From assembly GCF_019844075.1 (NCBI RefSeq), contig NZ_CP081964.1, forward strand, positions 1,674,001 to 1,738,000: 64,000 bases of DNA, read 5' to 3'. The position numbers were made by a program, and so were the translations under genes. How positions within the stretch are numbered: the first letter of the stretch is position 1; every line of letters starts with the position of its first letter. This DNA comes from Curtobacterium sp. TC1. GTDB lineage: Bacteria > Actinomycetota > Actinomycetes > Actinomycetales > Microbacteriaceae. Below, one piece after another: positions 1-7,721 of the stretch. The notes under the pieces were generated by a model. That model was not told where the DNA came from. It saw nothing but the letters and a program-made list of their open reading frames with translations, and made no database searches.

Positions 1-1233
1 TTCTCCGACTACGCGTTCAACAAGGCGCACTCCGCCGCGTACGGCGTCGTGTCGTTCTGGACCGCGTACCTGAAGGCGCACTACCCGGCCGAGTACATGG
101 CGGCGCTCCTCACCTCGGTGGGCGACGCCCGCGACAAGCTCGCGTTGTACCTGAACGAGTGCCGCCGCATGGGCATCAAGGTCATGCCGCCGGACGTCAA
201 CGAGTCGATCGGCTTCTTCGCGGCCGTCGGTGAGGACATCCGTTTCGGCATGGGCGCGATCCGCAACGTGGGGTTCAACGTCGTCGACGACATCGTGAAG
301 GCCCGCACCGAGAAGGGTGCGTTCGAGTCGTTCCACGACTTCCTGCGCAAGATCCCGATCTCGTCGGCGAACAAGCGCACGGTCGAGTCGCTCATCAAGG
401 CAGGTGCGTTCGACGAGTTCGGCGACTCCCGCCGCGCCCTGGTCGAGATCCACGAGGGCGCGGTCGAGGGCGCCGTCAAGGTCAAGCGCGACGAGGCCCA
501 CGGCAACGTCGGCTTCGACTTCGACTCCCTCTTCGCCGAGGTCGCCGAGGAGTCGCCGGCCACCGGTCCGGTGTCGCAGGTGCCCGACCGTCCGGAGTGG
601 TCCAAGCGCGACAAGCTCGCGTTCGAGCGCGACATGCTCGGGCTCTACGTCTCCGATCACCCGCTCGCGGGGCTCGAGATCGAGCTCGCGAAGCACCAGT
701 CGATCACCATCGCCGACCTCATCGCGGCCGACGACTCGATCGAGGGGGAGACCGTCACGGTCGCGGGGCTGCTGACGAGTGTGCAGCACCGGGTGGCGAA
801 GACGAGCGGCAACCCGTACGGCATCGTCGACATCGAGGACTTCGGCGGCCAGATCGGCGTGATGTTCCTCGGCAAGACCTACCAGGAGTTCGGGCCGTCG
901 CTCGTGGCCGACTCGATCGTGGTCCTGCGCGGTCGTGTGAACGTCCGCGACGACGGCAAGGCCCTGCACGCGGTGAGCATGTTCCAGCCGGCGATCGGCG
1001 ATGCGATGGGCTCCGGCCCGCTCACGTTGTCGCTGCCGGAGCGGCAGGCGACCACGTCCACCGTGACGGAGCTCGCAGCCGTGCTCGGACGGCACCAGGG
1101 GGAGACCGAGGTCCGGCTGAAGCTGCTCAAGGACGACGTCGCGCGCACGTTCGAGCTGCCGTTCCCGGTGAACCTGACACCCGACCTGTTCGGCGAGCTG
1201 AAGAGCCTGCTCGGGCCGCGGTGCCTGGTGTAG
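1..1233 (+). CDS. dnaE: DNA polymerase III subunit alpha, C-terminal part
   Basis: This is the 3' end of the replicative polymerase catalytic subunit gene; the window opens inside it, in frame from base 1, and it ends at TAG 1231-1233. The first residues FSDYAFNKAHSAAYG match the conserved fingers-domain motif of DnaE. They are followed by the helix-hairpin-helix region (about residues 60-140) and the SDHPLAGLE motif near residue 218. An OB-fold that contacts single-stranded DNA follows (about residues 250-330, VTVAGLLTS onward). About 410 residues are present of a protein usually near 1,150-1,180 residues. The subunit polymerises DNA in the cytoplasmic holoenzyme; holA, encoding the clamp-loader delta subunit, lies elsewhere in this window at 53473. 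The polymerase (PHP and palm) catalytic residues lie upstream of the window and cannot be checked. Confidence 0.97.
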   Translation, partial: FSDYAFNKAHSAAYGVVSFWTAYLKAHYPAEYMAALLTSVGDARDKLALYLNECRRMGIKVMPPDVNESIGFFAAVGEDIRFGMGAIRNVGFNVVDDIVKARTEKGAFESFHDFLRKIPISSANKRTVESLIKAGAFDEFGDSRRALVEIHEGAVEGAVKVKRDEAHGNVGFDFDSLFAEVAEESPATGPVSQVPDRPEWSKRDKLAFERDMLGLYVSDHPLAGLEIELAKHQSITIADLIAADDSIEGETVTVAGLLTSVQHRVAKTSGNPYGIVDIEDFGGQIGVMFLGKTYQEFGPSLVADSIVVLRGRVNVRDDGKALHAVSMFQPAIGDAMGSGPLTLSLPERQATTSTVTELAAVLGRHQGETEVRLKLLKDDVARTFELPFPVNLTPDLFGELKSLLGPRCLV

Positions 1234-1240
1234 CAGGGGT

Positions 1241-1597
1241 GTGACCGTGGCCGGGCACCGGATCTTCGGGACGCCCTTCGCGGAGGTCTACCCGCACTAC
1301 CTCGCGAAGGTGGAGCGGAAGGGCCACACGAAGGCCGAGCTCGACACCGTCATCCGGTGGCTGACCGGCTTCGACGAGGCGGCGCTCGCGCGACACCTTG
1401 CCGACGAGACCACGTTCGAGGACTTCTTCGCCGCCGCGCACGTGCACCCGAACGCGCCGCTGATCACCGGCGTGATCTGCGGTGTGCGCATCGAGGAACT
1501 CGACGACCCGCTCATGCGGCAGATCCGGTACCTCGACAAGCTCGTCGACGAGGTCGCGAGAGGCCGCCCGAAGACGAAGGTGCTGCGGAGCGCGTGA
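1241..1597 (+). CDS. DUF2200 family protein
   Basis: This encodes a 118-residue soluble protein starting at GTG 1241, seven bases after the dnaE stop. It matches the small DUF2200 family along its whole length: a motif HRIFGTPFAEVYPHYLAKVE at residues 6-25, then the DTVIRWLTGF segment and a C-terminal helix DPLMRQIRYLDKLVDEVARG. The family has no established biochemical role, and no signal peptide or membrane segment is visible. Its GTGA stop/start overlap with the next gene (1594-1597) shows translational coupling to the phosphotransferase-like gene. The family assignment is secure from the pattern; the function is unknown. Confidence 0.85.
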   Translation: MTVAGHRIFGTPFAEVYPHYLAKVERKGHTKAELDTVIRWLTGFDEAALARHLADETTFEDFFAAAHVHPNAPLITGVICGVRIEELDDPLMRQIRYLDKLVDEVARGRPKTKVLRSA

Positions 1598-2406
1598 ACG
1601 GCACCGAGCTGGGCGCTCCCGACGCCGTGGCGCTGCACGCGTTCGGTGTGGGAGCGTCCACGCCGGTACGGCTCACGGGCGGGCGCGGACTGACCTGGCG
1701 CGCGGGCGGCGTCGTGCTCCGTCCGCACGACGGCCCGGCGGTGACCGACTGGCGTGCCGACCTCCTGGCCGAGCTCGAGCACTCGGCCGGATTCCGCACA
1801 CCCAGCCCGGTGGCCACCGATGACGGGAGCTGGCGGTCGGGGGACTGGGAGGCCTGGGAGTTCGTCGCCGGTCGAGCCGACGAGTCCCGCGTCGAGGACG
1901 TGATCCAGGCAGCCCGTGCCTTCCACCGCGCGGTCGCCGGCGTCGACCGACCAGCGTTCATCGGCACGGCGTCCACCACCGGAGCCGCCACGGACCCGTG
2001 GGCCCGTGCCGACCGGATGGCGTGGGGCGAGGAACCGCTGCCGACGGCCCCCACCCTCGACCGGCTCGCGGCGTCGTTCCGTCCGGTCCACTCGCCGCCG
2101 CAGCTGGTCCACGGCGACTTGCTCGGCAACGTGCTGTTCGCCGACGGGCACGCACCGACGATCATCGACTGGCCGCCGTACTGGCGTCCGGCGGCGTTCG
2201 GCACCGCGATCGCGGCCGTCGACGCGGTGTGCTGGCACGGGGTCCCGGTCGATCGGCTCGACGCACTCGGCGCCGACGAGCCGGAATGGCGTCAGCTGCT
2301 GGTCCGGGCGCTCGTGTTCCGCATCGCGACGCTGCACCTGTTGGGTGCGTGGGACGCGACGAGCGTCGGACGCCACCGTCCGGTCATCGACGCGGTCGTC
2401 GTCTGA
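1594..2406 (+). CDS. Aminoglycoside-phosphotransferase-fold protein (TIGR02569-like)
   Basis: This 270-residue protein starts at GTG 1594, overlapping the previous stop by 4 nt. Near residues 171-190 it shows the kinase-like signature LVHGDLLGNVLF followed by IIDWPPYWRP. These correspond to the catalytic HGD.xxN loop and the metal-binding D of the APH/choline-kinase fold. Length and the DWPPYWRP motif resemble the actinobacterial family TIGR02569 of unknown role. The N-terminal half lacks a clear glycine-rich loop, so kinase activity is unproven. A strong hairpin follows directly and overlaps the TGA stop. Confidence 0.75.
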   Translation: MNGTELGAPDAVALHAFGVGASTPVRLTGGRGLTWRAGGVVLRPHDGPAVTDWRADLLAELEHSAGFRTPSPVATDDGSWRSGDWEAWEFVAGRADESRVEDVIQAARAFHRAVAGVDRPAFIGTASTTGAATDPWARADRMAWGEEPLPTAPTLDRLAASFRPVHSPPQLVHGDLLGNVLFADGHAPTIIDWPPYWRPAAFGTAIAAVDAVCWHGVPVDRLDALGADEPEWRQLLVRALVFRIATLHLLGAWDATSVGRHRPVIDAVVV

Positions 2407-2445
2407 CGGGAGGCCCGTGGCGGGGCCGCCACGGGCCTCCCGTCA
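2404..2445. terminator. Perfect 20-bp hairpin between convergent genes
   Basis: Left arm 2404-2423 and right arm 2426-2445 are perfect reverse complements, with only GG between them. The hairpin sits between two convergent genes (stops at 2406 and 2460), so it probably terminates both. There is no long T tract, which is usual in high-GC actinobacteria. Its arms begin TGACGGGAGGC, a core shared with the hairpins at 26188-26229 and 33980-34023. Confidence 0.85.
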
Positions 2446-2459
2446 GCAGGGGCGTCGTC

Positions 2460-3914
2460 TCAGGCGCCGCGCCCGGAGATCGCGCGGATCCGCGCGACGA
2501 TGCGTGGGTTCCGGGCCCCGAAGCTCAGGGCCGTGAGCCGGCGGAGTGACACGGTCGCCCGGTGGACGAGCAGGCCCGTCGCCTCGGCGATGTCCGAGAC
2601 GGCGTGCCAGCGCGCTCGGAGCGACGCGGGGTCGATCTCGGTGTCGGCCGCCATCCGGATCAACTCGACGAGCCCGTCGCCACCGCGCCAGGACGTGCTC
2701 TGGTTCTCGAAGCGACGGAGGATGCGGTCGATCGCCGACGCACGGTGGTTCGCGACCGCGTGCGACCAGCGGATGTCGTGGGAGACCGGGTCGACGAGGA
2801 TCCAGCGCGGCGCGTTGGCGTTGAGCGCGGACAGCTGCGCGAAGGTCGTCAACGCCCCGAGCGCGACGGCCACGTCGAAGATCTGGCGAGGACGTCCGCC
2901 GACGGCGATGAGGGCTCCGGGGAACGCCTGCCGTGCCGGCCGGATCTGGGCCTTCGAGACGATGACCGTGACGACCACGTCGTCCGCCGCGCACGCGAGG
3001 GTGTCACGGACACGTGCCACGACCTCCGGGGTGATCTCCGTCGGCAGGTGCAGGGCCACGCGTACGACGTCGTCGTCGGGCAGGAACGCGTCGGCGAACA
3101 CGTCGACGGCGTCGCGGTAGCGGGCGAGGAACAGGGCGACGGCGCCGGCGTAGAACGGGTACCGCTCGAGCAGGATGCGCTCGTGCTCCAGGCGGAGCGA
3201 GGGGCCGCGGTCGCCGCTGAAGCTCGTCGAGCCGGTGTGCAGGACGAGCGCGCGGTTCGCCAGCACCGACGTGTAGCCGTGCTCGTTGATGCGCAGGCAG
3301 AAGTCGTTCTCCTCGCCGTAGCCGGGGGAGAACACCTCGTCGAACAGGCCGAACCGGTCGATCACCTCGCGCCTGATGAGGAAGCAGAAGCCCATCGCCA
3401 CGGGCGAGACCGTGTGCCGGGGGAGCAGGTACTTCGTCCGGCCGTGGAGCTCGCGCGTGCGGCGCGGGGGCAGCGTCGCCCGGGGGTTGCGCCGGGCGTA
3501 GGGGAACGACGCGATGGTCGCGTTGTCGCTCCGCGCGCACACCACCCCGATCGCGTCGTCGGACGCCAGCACGGCGGTCATCTCGTCGAGGAAGCCGGGC
3601 ATCGGGACCGTGTCGCTGTTGAGCAGCAGGACGTCGTTGCCGGTCCGGTCGAGTTCGAGCACGGCGCGGTTGCAGTTGCCGACGAACCCGAGGTTGCGCG
3701 GGTTGCGGGTGTACTCGAAGCCGGGGTGCTCACCGACGAGCTCGAGGACGCGGGCCTCGATGGCGTCGACGTGGGGTCCGACGTCGTTGGCCAGCAGGAC
3801 CCGGTCGACCGAGAAGTCGACGGTCTCCAGCAGTGTCTGGATGCAGCGCTCGAGGCCGGGGAGGTCGTCGTAGATCGGGACGACGATCGTCACCGGACGC
3901 CGGTCGCGGCTCAT
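2460..3914 (-). CDS. Glycosyltransferase family 2 protein with C-terminal extension
   Basis: This 484-residue GT-A fold glycosyltransferase transfers a sugar from a nucleotide donor during surface-glycan assembly. The GT2 domain spans about residues 5-290. It has VTIVVPIYDD at the start, the DxD-type metal/donor motif LLLNSDTVP (residues 97-104), MGFCFLIRREV (about 174-184) and the acceptor-side GYGEENDFCLR (198-208). About 190 further residues form an extension with no recognisable motif. The ATG at 3914 overlaps the upstream GT4 stop by 4 nt, so the two are translationally coupled. A close paralogue lies at 20185-21645, at the other end of the cluster; both share NATIAS(F/I)PY and VAMGFCFL. 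Sugar specificity cannot be read. Confidence 0.9.
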   Translation of the reverse strand: MSRDRRPVTIVVPIYDDLPGLERCIQTLLETVDFSVDRVLLANDVGPHVDAIEARVLELVGEHPGFEYTRNPRNLGFVGNCNRAVLELDRTGNDVLLLNSDTVPMPGFLDEMTAVLASDDAIGVVCARSDNATIASFPYARRNPRATLPPRRTRELHGRTKYLLPRHTVSPVAMGFCFLIRREVIDRFGLFDEVFSPGYGEENDFCLRINEHGYTSVLANRALVLHTGSTSFSGDRGPSLRLEHERILLERYPFYAGAVALFLARYRDAVDVFADAFLPDDDVVRVALHLPTEITPEVVARVRDTLACAADDVVVTVIVSKAQIRPARQAFPGALIAVGGRPRQIFDVAVALGALTTFAQLSALNANAPRWILVDPVSHDIRWSHAVANHRASAIDRILRRFENQSTSWRGGDGLVELIRMAADTEIDPASLRARWHAVSDIAEATGLLVHRATVSLRRLTALSFGARNPRIVARIRAISGRGA

Positions 3915-5281
3915 CGGCGCACCAGCTTCCGTGCGACCACCCCCGGTCGGGCGAGGAGTCGGCCGACTGTCCCGGAGCGGGCGCGAACACGGTTCGCGAG
4001 CAGGCCGAGCGCGGCGCGCGCACTCGTGGCGCCGAGCGAGGCGTACGCACCGGGGAGCTCGAACCAGTACCGCGCAGCCTGGGGGAGTCGGTAGCCCTCG
4101 GTGCCGACCAGCGCGACCAGACGTGCGATCGCCGCCGCGTTGTCGTGACCCGCGCCGGTGACCGACGCGAGCCGGTCCGGAGCAGCCGCGCCGTGCCTCC
4201 TGGCCGTCTCCGGCTCCGCCGCGTACGTCGCGAGCGCGTCCGTGAGCGCCGTGACGTCGTCGGCGTCCACGAGCACGCCGGTGACGCCGTCGTCGACGAG
4301 CTCGGCGCTCCCGCCCTGGCGGGTCGCGACGACCGCCTTGCCCAGGGTCATGTACTCGGCCGTCGTGCGACCGAAGGCCTCGATCGTCGACGGGGTGATG
4401 CAGACGTCCGCAGCCTCGATGAACGGGGCGGGCGTGTGCTGCTCGCCCGCGAACACGACACGGTCGGCGACACCGAGCGCGCGGGCGCGCTCGGTCAGGC
4501 GCTGGTCCTCGCCGGGGTGCTTCCAACTGCCGACGAAGCAGACGCTCGCGGCGACCCCGCGCTCGTGCAGCGCACCCAGGGCGTCCACGACACGGTGCTG
4601 GCCCTTCGACTCCTCGACACGGCCGAGGACCGTGATCCGGAGGCCGGGCTCGGCCTGCGGGAACGGCGCCACCGCCGGCGTCTCGTCCTTCGAGGCCAGG
4701 AGTCGCTCGGTGTCGACCGTCGGGTACGCGACGGAGAGCTTGTCGGCGGGGATGTACTGCGCCAGGTGCTCGCGCATCGCCTCGGAGTTGGTCACGACGG
4801 CACCGGACAGCAGGCCGATGTCCCCGAGGACACCCGCGCGCCCGGTCTGGAACTGCAGCCCGTGGTCGAGGTCGCCGTACTCGCGGACGAACCACGCCTG
4901 CGGGATCCCGAGGACCGCGGCGGCGAAGGACGCCCACGGTGCGACGAGGGTGTTCGTGACCACGAGGTCCGGGCGCTGCCGCTCGTACAGGCGGATGATC
5001 GCGTTCACCGCGGCGTAGTCGACGGTGGCGAACGCCGCGCGTTCCGCGGCCGGAGCCGGCTGCGGGCTCGGCAGCGCCCACCCGCGGAACCGCAGGGCGT
5101 CGTAGGACCAGCCGCGGTCGTCGAGCGCCTCGATGAACTTGCCCTTCGGGGCCTTCGTGACGAAGGTCGGGGTCATCGTCGGGTCGATCGCCAGCCAGTC
5201 CTCGACGAACCGGAGGAGGGACCGCTCCGCGCCGCCGAGGTTGACGGGCGCCGTCGAGTGGTTGGCGAAGCTGACGATCAC
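3911..5281 (-). CDS. Glycosyltransferase family 4 (GT-B fold)
   Basis: This is a 456-residue cytoplasmic or membrane-associated glycosyltransferase. The N-terminal acceptor domain begins MIVSFANHSTAPVNLGGAER, with the GGAE loop typical of GT4. The donor-binding domain carries VLGRVEESKGQH (residues 218-229) and the E-x7-E-like motif EAFGRTTAEYM (301-311), where nucleotide sugar is held. The start is GTG 5281. It is divergent from the ABC exporter permease gene at 5450, with 168 bp between, and is coupled by a 4-nt overlap to the GT2 gene downstream. It probably adds a sugar to the exported glycan; donor and linkage are unknown. Confidence 0.9.
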   Translation of the reverse strand: MIVSFANHSTAPVNLGGAERSLLRFVEDWLAIDPTMTPTFVTKAPKGKFIEALDDRGWSYDALRFRGWALPSPQPAPAAERAAFATVDYAAVNAIIRLYERQRPDLVVTNTLVAPWASFAAAVLGIPQAWFVREYGDLDHGLQFQTGRAGVLGDIGLLSGAVVTNSEAMREHLAQYIPADKLSVAYPTVDTERLLASKDETPAVAPFPQAEPGLRITVLGRVEESKGQHRVVDALGALHERGVAASVCFVGSWKHPGEDQRLTERARALGVADRVVFAGEQHTPAPFIEAADVCITPSTIEAFGRTTAEYMTLGKAVVATRQGGSAELVDDGVTGVLVDADDVTALTDALATYAAEPETARRHGAAAPDRLASVTGAGHDNAAAIARLVALVGTEGYRLPQAARYWFELPGAYASLGATSARAALGLLANRVRARSGTVGRLLARPGVVARKLVRR

Positions 5282-5449
5282 CCACCAACCCTACTCACGA
5301 TTCTCCAAGGATTCGCCCTCCGGCCACTCGCCACGCGCCGAGGTCACCGCGTCGAACATGCGTTGTGCAACCGGTGTGCGAGAATGCCTCGTCCCCGATT
5401 CCCTGTGAGGAGCGCTCCGCTGCGCCCCGGAGGAGCCTGCACCCGAAGC

Positions 5450-6271
5450 ATGACGTACCTGAACGAGCTCATGTCGTCGCGCGAGTTGCTGGCGAACCTC
5501 ACTGCGCGCGAGGTCAAGGGCAAGTACCGCCGCACGGTCTTCGGACAGCTGTGGTCCCTGATCAACCCACTCGCGACGATGCTGATCTACACGATCGTGT
5601 ACTCGTTCATCTTCCGGGCGCGTCTCGAGGTCGGTGACCCCAGCGGACTGAACATCTACCCGCTCTGGCTCATGTGCGGCCTGCTGCCGTGGATCTTCGC
5701 GCGCAACGTCATCAACTCGGGGATGACCTCGATCGTGGCCAACGGGTCGCTGATCAAGAAGGTGTACTTCCCGCGGATGACGCTGCCCCTCGCAGCGGTC
5801 GGATCGTTCGGGTTCACCTGGCTGGTCGAGATGGGCGTGCTGCTGATCGCACTCGCCATCGCTGGGTCGAACTTCTGGATCTACCTGCCGGTGATCGCGC
5901 TGACGATGGTGTTCCTCGCCATGTTCGCCGCCGGCCTCGGGTTGATCCTGTCGATCATCAACGTGCACTTCCGCGACATGCAGCACCTCGTCGGCATCGG
6001 CCTGCAGATGTGGATGTACCTGTCGCCGATCATCTACCCGCTGTCGCTCGTCGAGGACGCTGCGAACAAGGCCGGACACCCGTGGATCATCCACGTCTAC
6101 AAGCTCAACCCGATCGAGCGGTTCTCCGAGGTCTTCCGGAACCTCATGTACGACAACCGTCTCCCGAACTGGACCGACCTGGTCGCGTGCGCCCTCGCAG
6201 GATGCGTGTCGCTCGCACTCGGCTACTTCGTGTTCTCCCGCAACGAGAAGAAGCTGGCTGAACTCCTGTGA
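5450..6271 (+). CDS. Polysaccharide ABC exporter permease (Wzm/TagG type)
   Basis: This 273-residue integral membrane protein has about six hydrophobic segments and belongs to the ABC-2 family that exports lipid-linked polysaccharides or teichoic acids. Diagnostic features are the N-terminal amphipathic stretch with VKGKYRRTVFGQLWSLINP and the later NVHFRDMQHLVGIGLQMWMY and YLSPIIYPLSLV segments. ATG 5450 was chosen; GGAGGAG at 5429-5435 is 14 nt upstream, which is long, and ATG 5471 is an alternative. The stop overlaps the ATPase gene GTG by 4 nt. Together they form a complete two-gene exporter in the middle of the glycosyltransferase genes, so the cluster product is probably assembled on the cytoplasmic face and then flipped. 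Confidence 0.92.
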   Translation: MTYLNELMSSRELLANLTAREVKGKYRRTVFGQLWSLINPLATMLIYTIVYSFIFRARLEVGDPSGLNIYPLWLMCGLLPWIFARNVINSGMTSIVANGSLIKKVYFPRMTLPLAAVGSFGFTWLVEMGVLLIALAIAGSNFWIYLPVIALTMVFLAMFAAGLGLILSIINVHFRDMQHLVGIGLQMWMYLSPIIYPLSLVEDAANKAGHPWIIHVYKLNPIERFSEVFRNLMYDNRLPNWTDLVACALAGCVSLALGYFVFSRNEKKLAELL

Positions 6272-6996
6272 CCGATGCTGCCGTCTCCGTCGAACACATC
6301 TCAAAGCGGTTCCGCATGTACCACGAGCGGAACGACTCGCTGAAGAGCATGGTCATGCGTGGGAAGAAGTCCGTGCACGAGGACTTCTGGGCGCTCAAGG
6401 ACGTCTCGTTCGAAGTGCCGCACGGATCGACATTCGGACTCATCGGCAAGAACGGGTCCGGCAAGTCCACGCTGCTGAAGTGCCTGGCGAAGATCCTCTG
6501 GCCGGAAGAGGGCTCGATCACCGCCCGCGGCAAGCAGGCGTCGTTGCTCGAGGTCGGCTCCGGGTTCCACCCCGAGCTCTCCGGTCGGGAGAACGTCTTC
6601 CTGAACGGCTCCATCCTCGGGATGAGCCGCAAGGAGGTGGCGCGGAAGTTCGACGACATCGTGTCGTTCTCCGGTGTCGGCAACTTCATCGACCAGCCGG
6701 TGAAGAACTACTCGTCCGGAATGTACGTCCGACTCGGGTTCTCCGTGGCCGTCGCCGTCACCCCGGACATCCTCGTCGTGGACGAGGTGCTGGCAGTGGG
6801 TGACGCGACGTTCCGCAAGCGGTGCCAGACGAAGTTCAAGGAGATGAAGGACGAGGGCCGCACGGTCATCCTCGTCTCCCACTCGATGGGAACCGTCAAG
6901 GACATGTGCGATCAGGTCGCCTGGCTCAACGAGGGCGAGCTCAAGATGATCGGTCCGACCAAGAAGGTCGTGTCGGCCTACGAGGCCACCGTCTGA
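6268..6996 (+). CDS. Polysaccharide ABC exporter ATPase (Wzt/TagH type)
   Basis: This 242-residue ATPase powers the partner permease at 5450. Walker A is GKNGSGKST (residues 60-68), the signature is YSSGM (148-152), and Walker B plus catalytic Glu lie in ILVVDEVLAVGD (168-179); the H-loop is SHSMG. KRFRMYHERNDSLKSMVMRG near the N-terminus and ASLLEVGSGFHPELSGREN are typical of teichoic acid and O-antigen exporters. It lacks the C-terminal carbohydrate-binding domain that some Wzt proteins use to read chain-end modifications, so chain length is probably not sensed here. The GTG start overlaps the permease stop (GTGA). Confidence 0.94.
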   Translation: MTDAAVSVEHISKRFRMYHERNDSLKSMVMRGKKSVHEDFWALKDVSFEVPHGSTFGLIGKNGSGKSTLLKCLAKILWPEEGSITARGKQASLLEVGSGFHPELSGRENVFLNGSILGMSRKEVARKFDDIVSFSGVGNFIDQPVKNYSSGMYVRLGFSVAVAVTPDILVVDEVLAVGDATFRKRCQTKFKEMKDEGRTVILVSHSMGTVKDMCDQVAWLNEGELKMIGPTKKVVSAYEATV

Positions 6997-7010
6997 CCCC
7001 ACGCTGCCCC

Positions 7011-7016
7011 TAAGGT
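7011..7016 (+). promoter_or_regulatory. Probable -10 element, leaderless start of the acyltransferase gene
   Basis: TAAGGT lies exactly 6 nt before GTG 7023 with no purine-rich Shine-Dalgarno sequence between. Transcription would then begin at or next to the start codon. The same TANNNT-6/7-start layout recurs at six other genes in this window. Confidence 0.5.
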
Positions 7017-7022
7017 TGATCC

Positions 7023-7721
7023 GTGCAAACGGATGTTGAGGAGCTGTCGGCGTACTCGGACGAGCGGGGCAACCGGATCGAGTACAGCGGCCCCAAGCGG
7101 GGCAACGTCAAGATCACGTTCCGCGGCTCGAACAACGTGATCCGGGTCCACGAACGTGCTCGCCTCGGGCGGATCGTGGTGAGCATGGACTGCGACAACG
7201 GCGTGTTCGAGATCGCGGAGAACCACGGCGCGCCGGCGTTCGTCGCGAACATCCGGATCGGCCAGGACTCGTCCGTACTCGTCGGGGCCAACTCCTCGAC
7301 AACCGCGAACTGCGTCATCTCGGCGACCGAGGGGACGACCGTGCGCATCGGCGACGACGTCATGATCGCCTCGCACGTGCAGATCCGGGCGGACGACGCG
7401 CACCCGATCTTCGACGTGCGCACGGGCAAGCGGGTCAACGTCTCGAAGTCGATCGAGATCGGTGACCACGTCTGGCTCGCGCTCGGGGTGACGGTCCTCG
7501 GCGGCACCACGATCGGACGTGGCTCGGTCGTGGGCACGGGGTCGATCGTGACCAGCCGGGTCCCGAACAACTGCATCGCCGTCGGGACGCCGGCCAAGGT
7601 CGTCCGGCGGGACGTCGCCTGGGAGCGGCCTCACCTGTCGCTGAAGGAGCCCTTCTACAAGCCGGACGCCTCCACCGTCGAGCGTTCGCCCTTCTGGGAG
7701 CTGACGGACTCCGACGACTGA
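7023..7721 (+). CDS. Left-handed beta-helix acyltransferase
   Basis: This 232-residue protein is built of hexapeptide repeats: examples are IRIGQDSSVLVGANSST, VRIGDDVMIASHVQIRADD and IEIGDHVWLALGVTVLGGT. It has the C-terminal capping motif RVPNNCIAVGTPAKVVRRD of the maltose/xenobiotic acetyltransferase class (LbH_XAT-like). The histidine in MIASHVQIR (around residue 118) is the likely catalytic base. Such enzymes transfer acetyl or succinyl groups from CoA to sugars. It follows the exporter genes by 26 bp. Its last 67 bp (7655-7721) overlap the 3' end of the opposite-strand fusion gene. Acceptor and acyl donor are unknown. Confidence 0.85.
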   Translation: MQTDVEELSAYSDERGNRIEYSGPKRGNVKITFRGSNNVIRVHERARLGRIVVSMDCDNGVFEIAENHGAPAFVANIRIGQDSSVLVGANSSTTANCVISATEGTTVRIGDDVMIASHVQIRADDAHPIFDVRTGKRVNVSKSIEIGDHVWLALGVTVLGGTTIGRGSVVGTGSIVTSRVPNNCIAVGTPAKVVRRDVAWERPHLSLKEPFYKPDASTVERSPFWELTDSDD

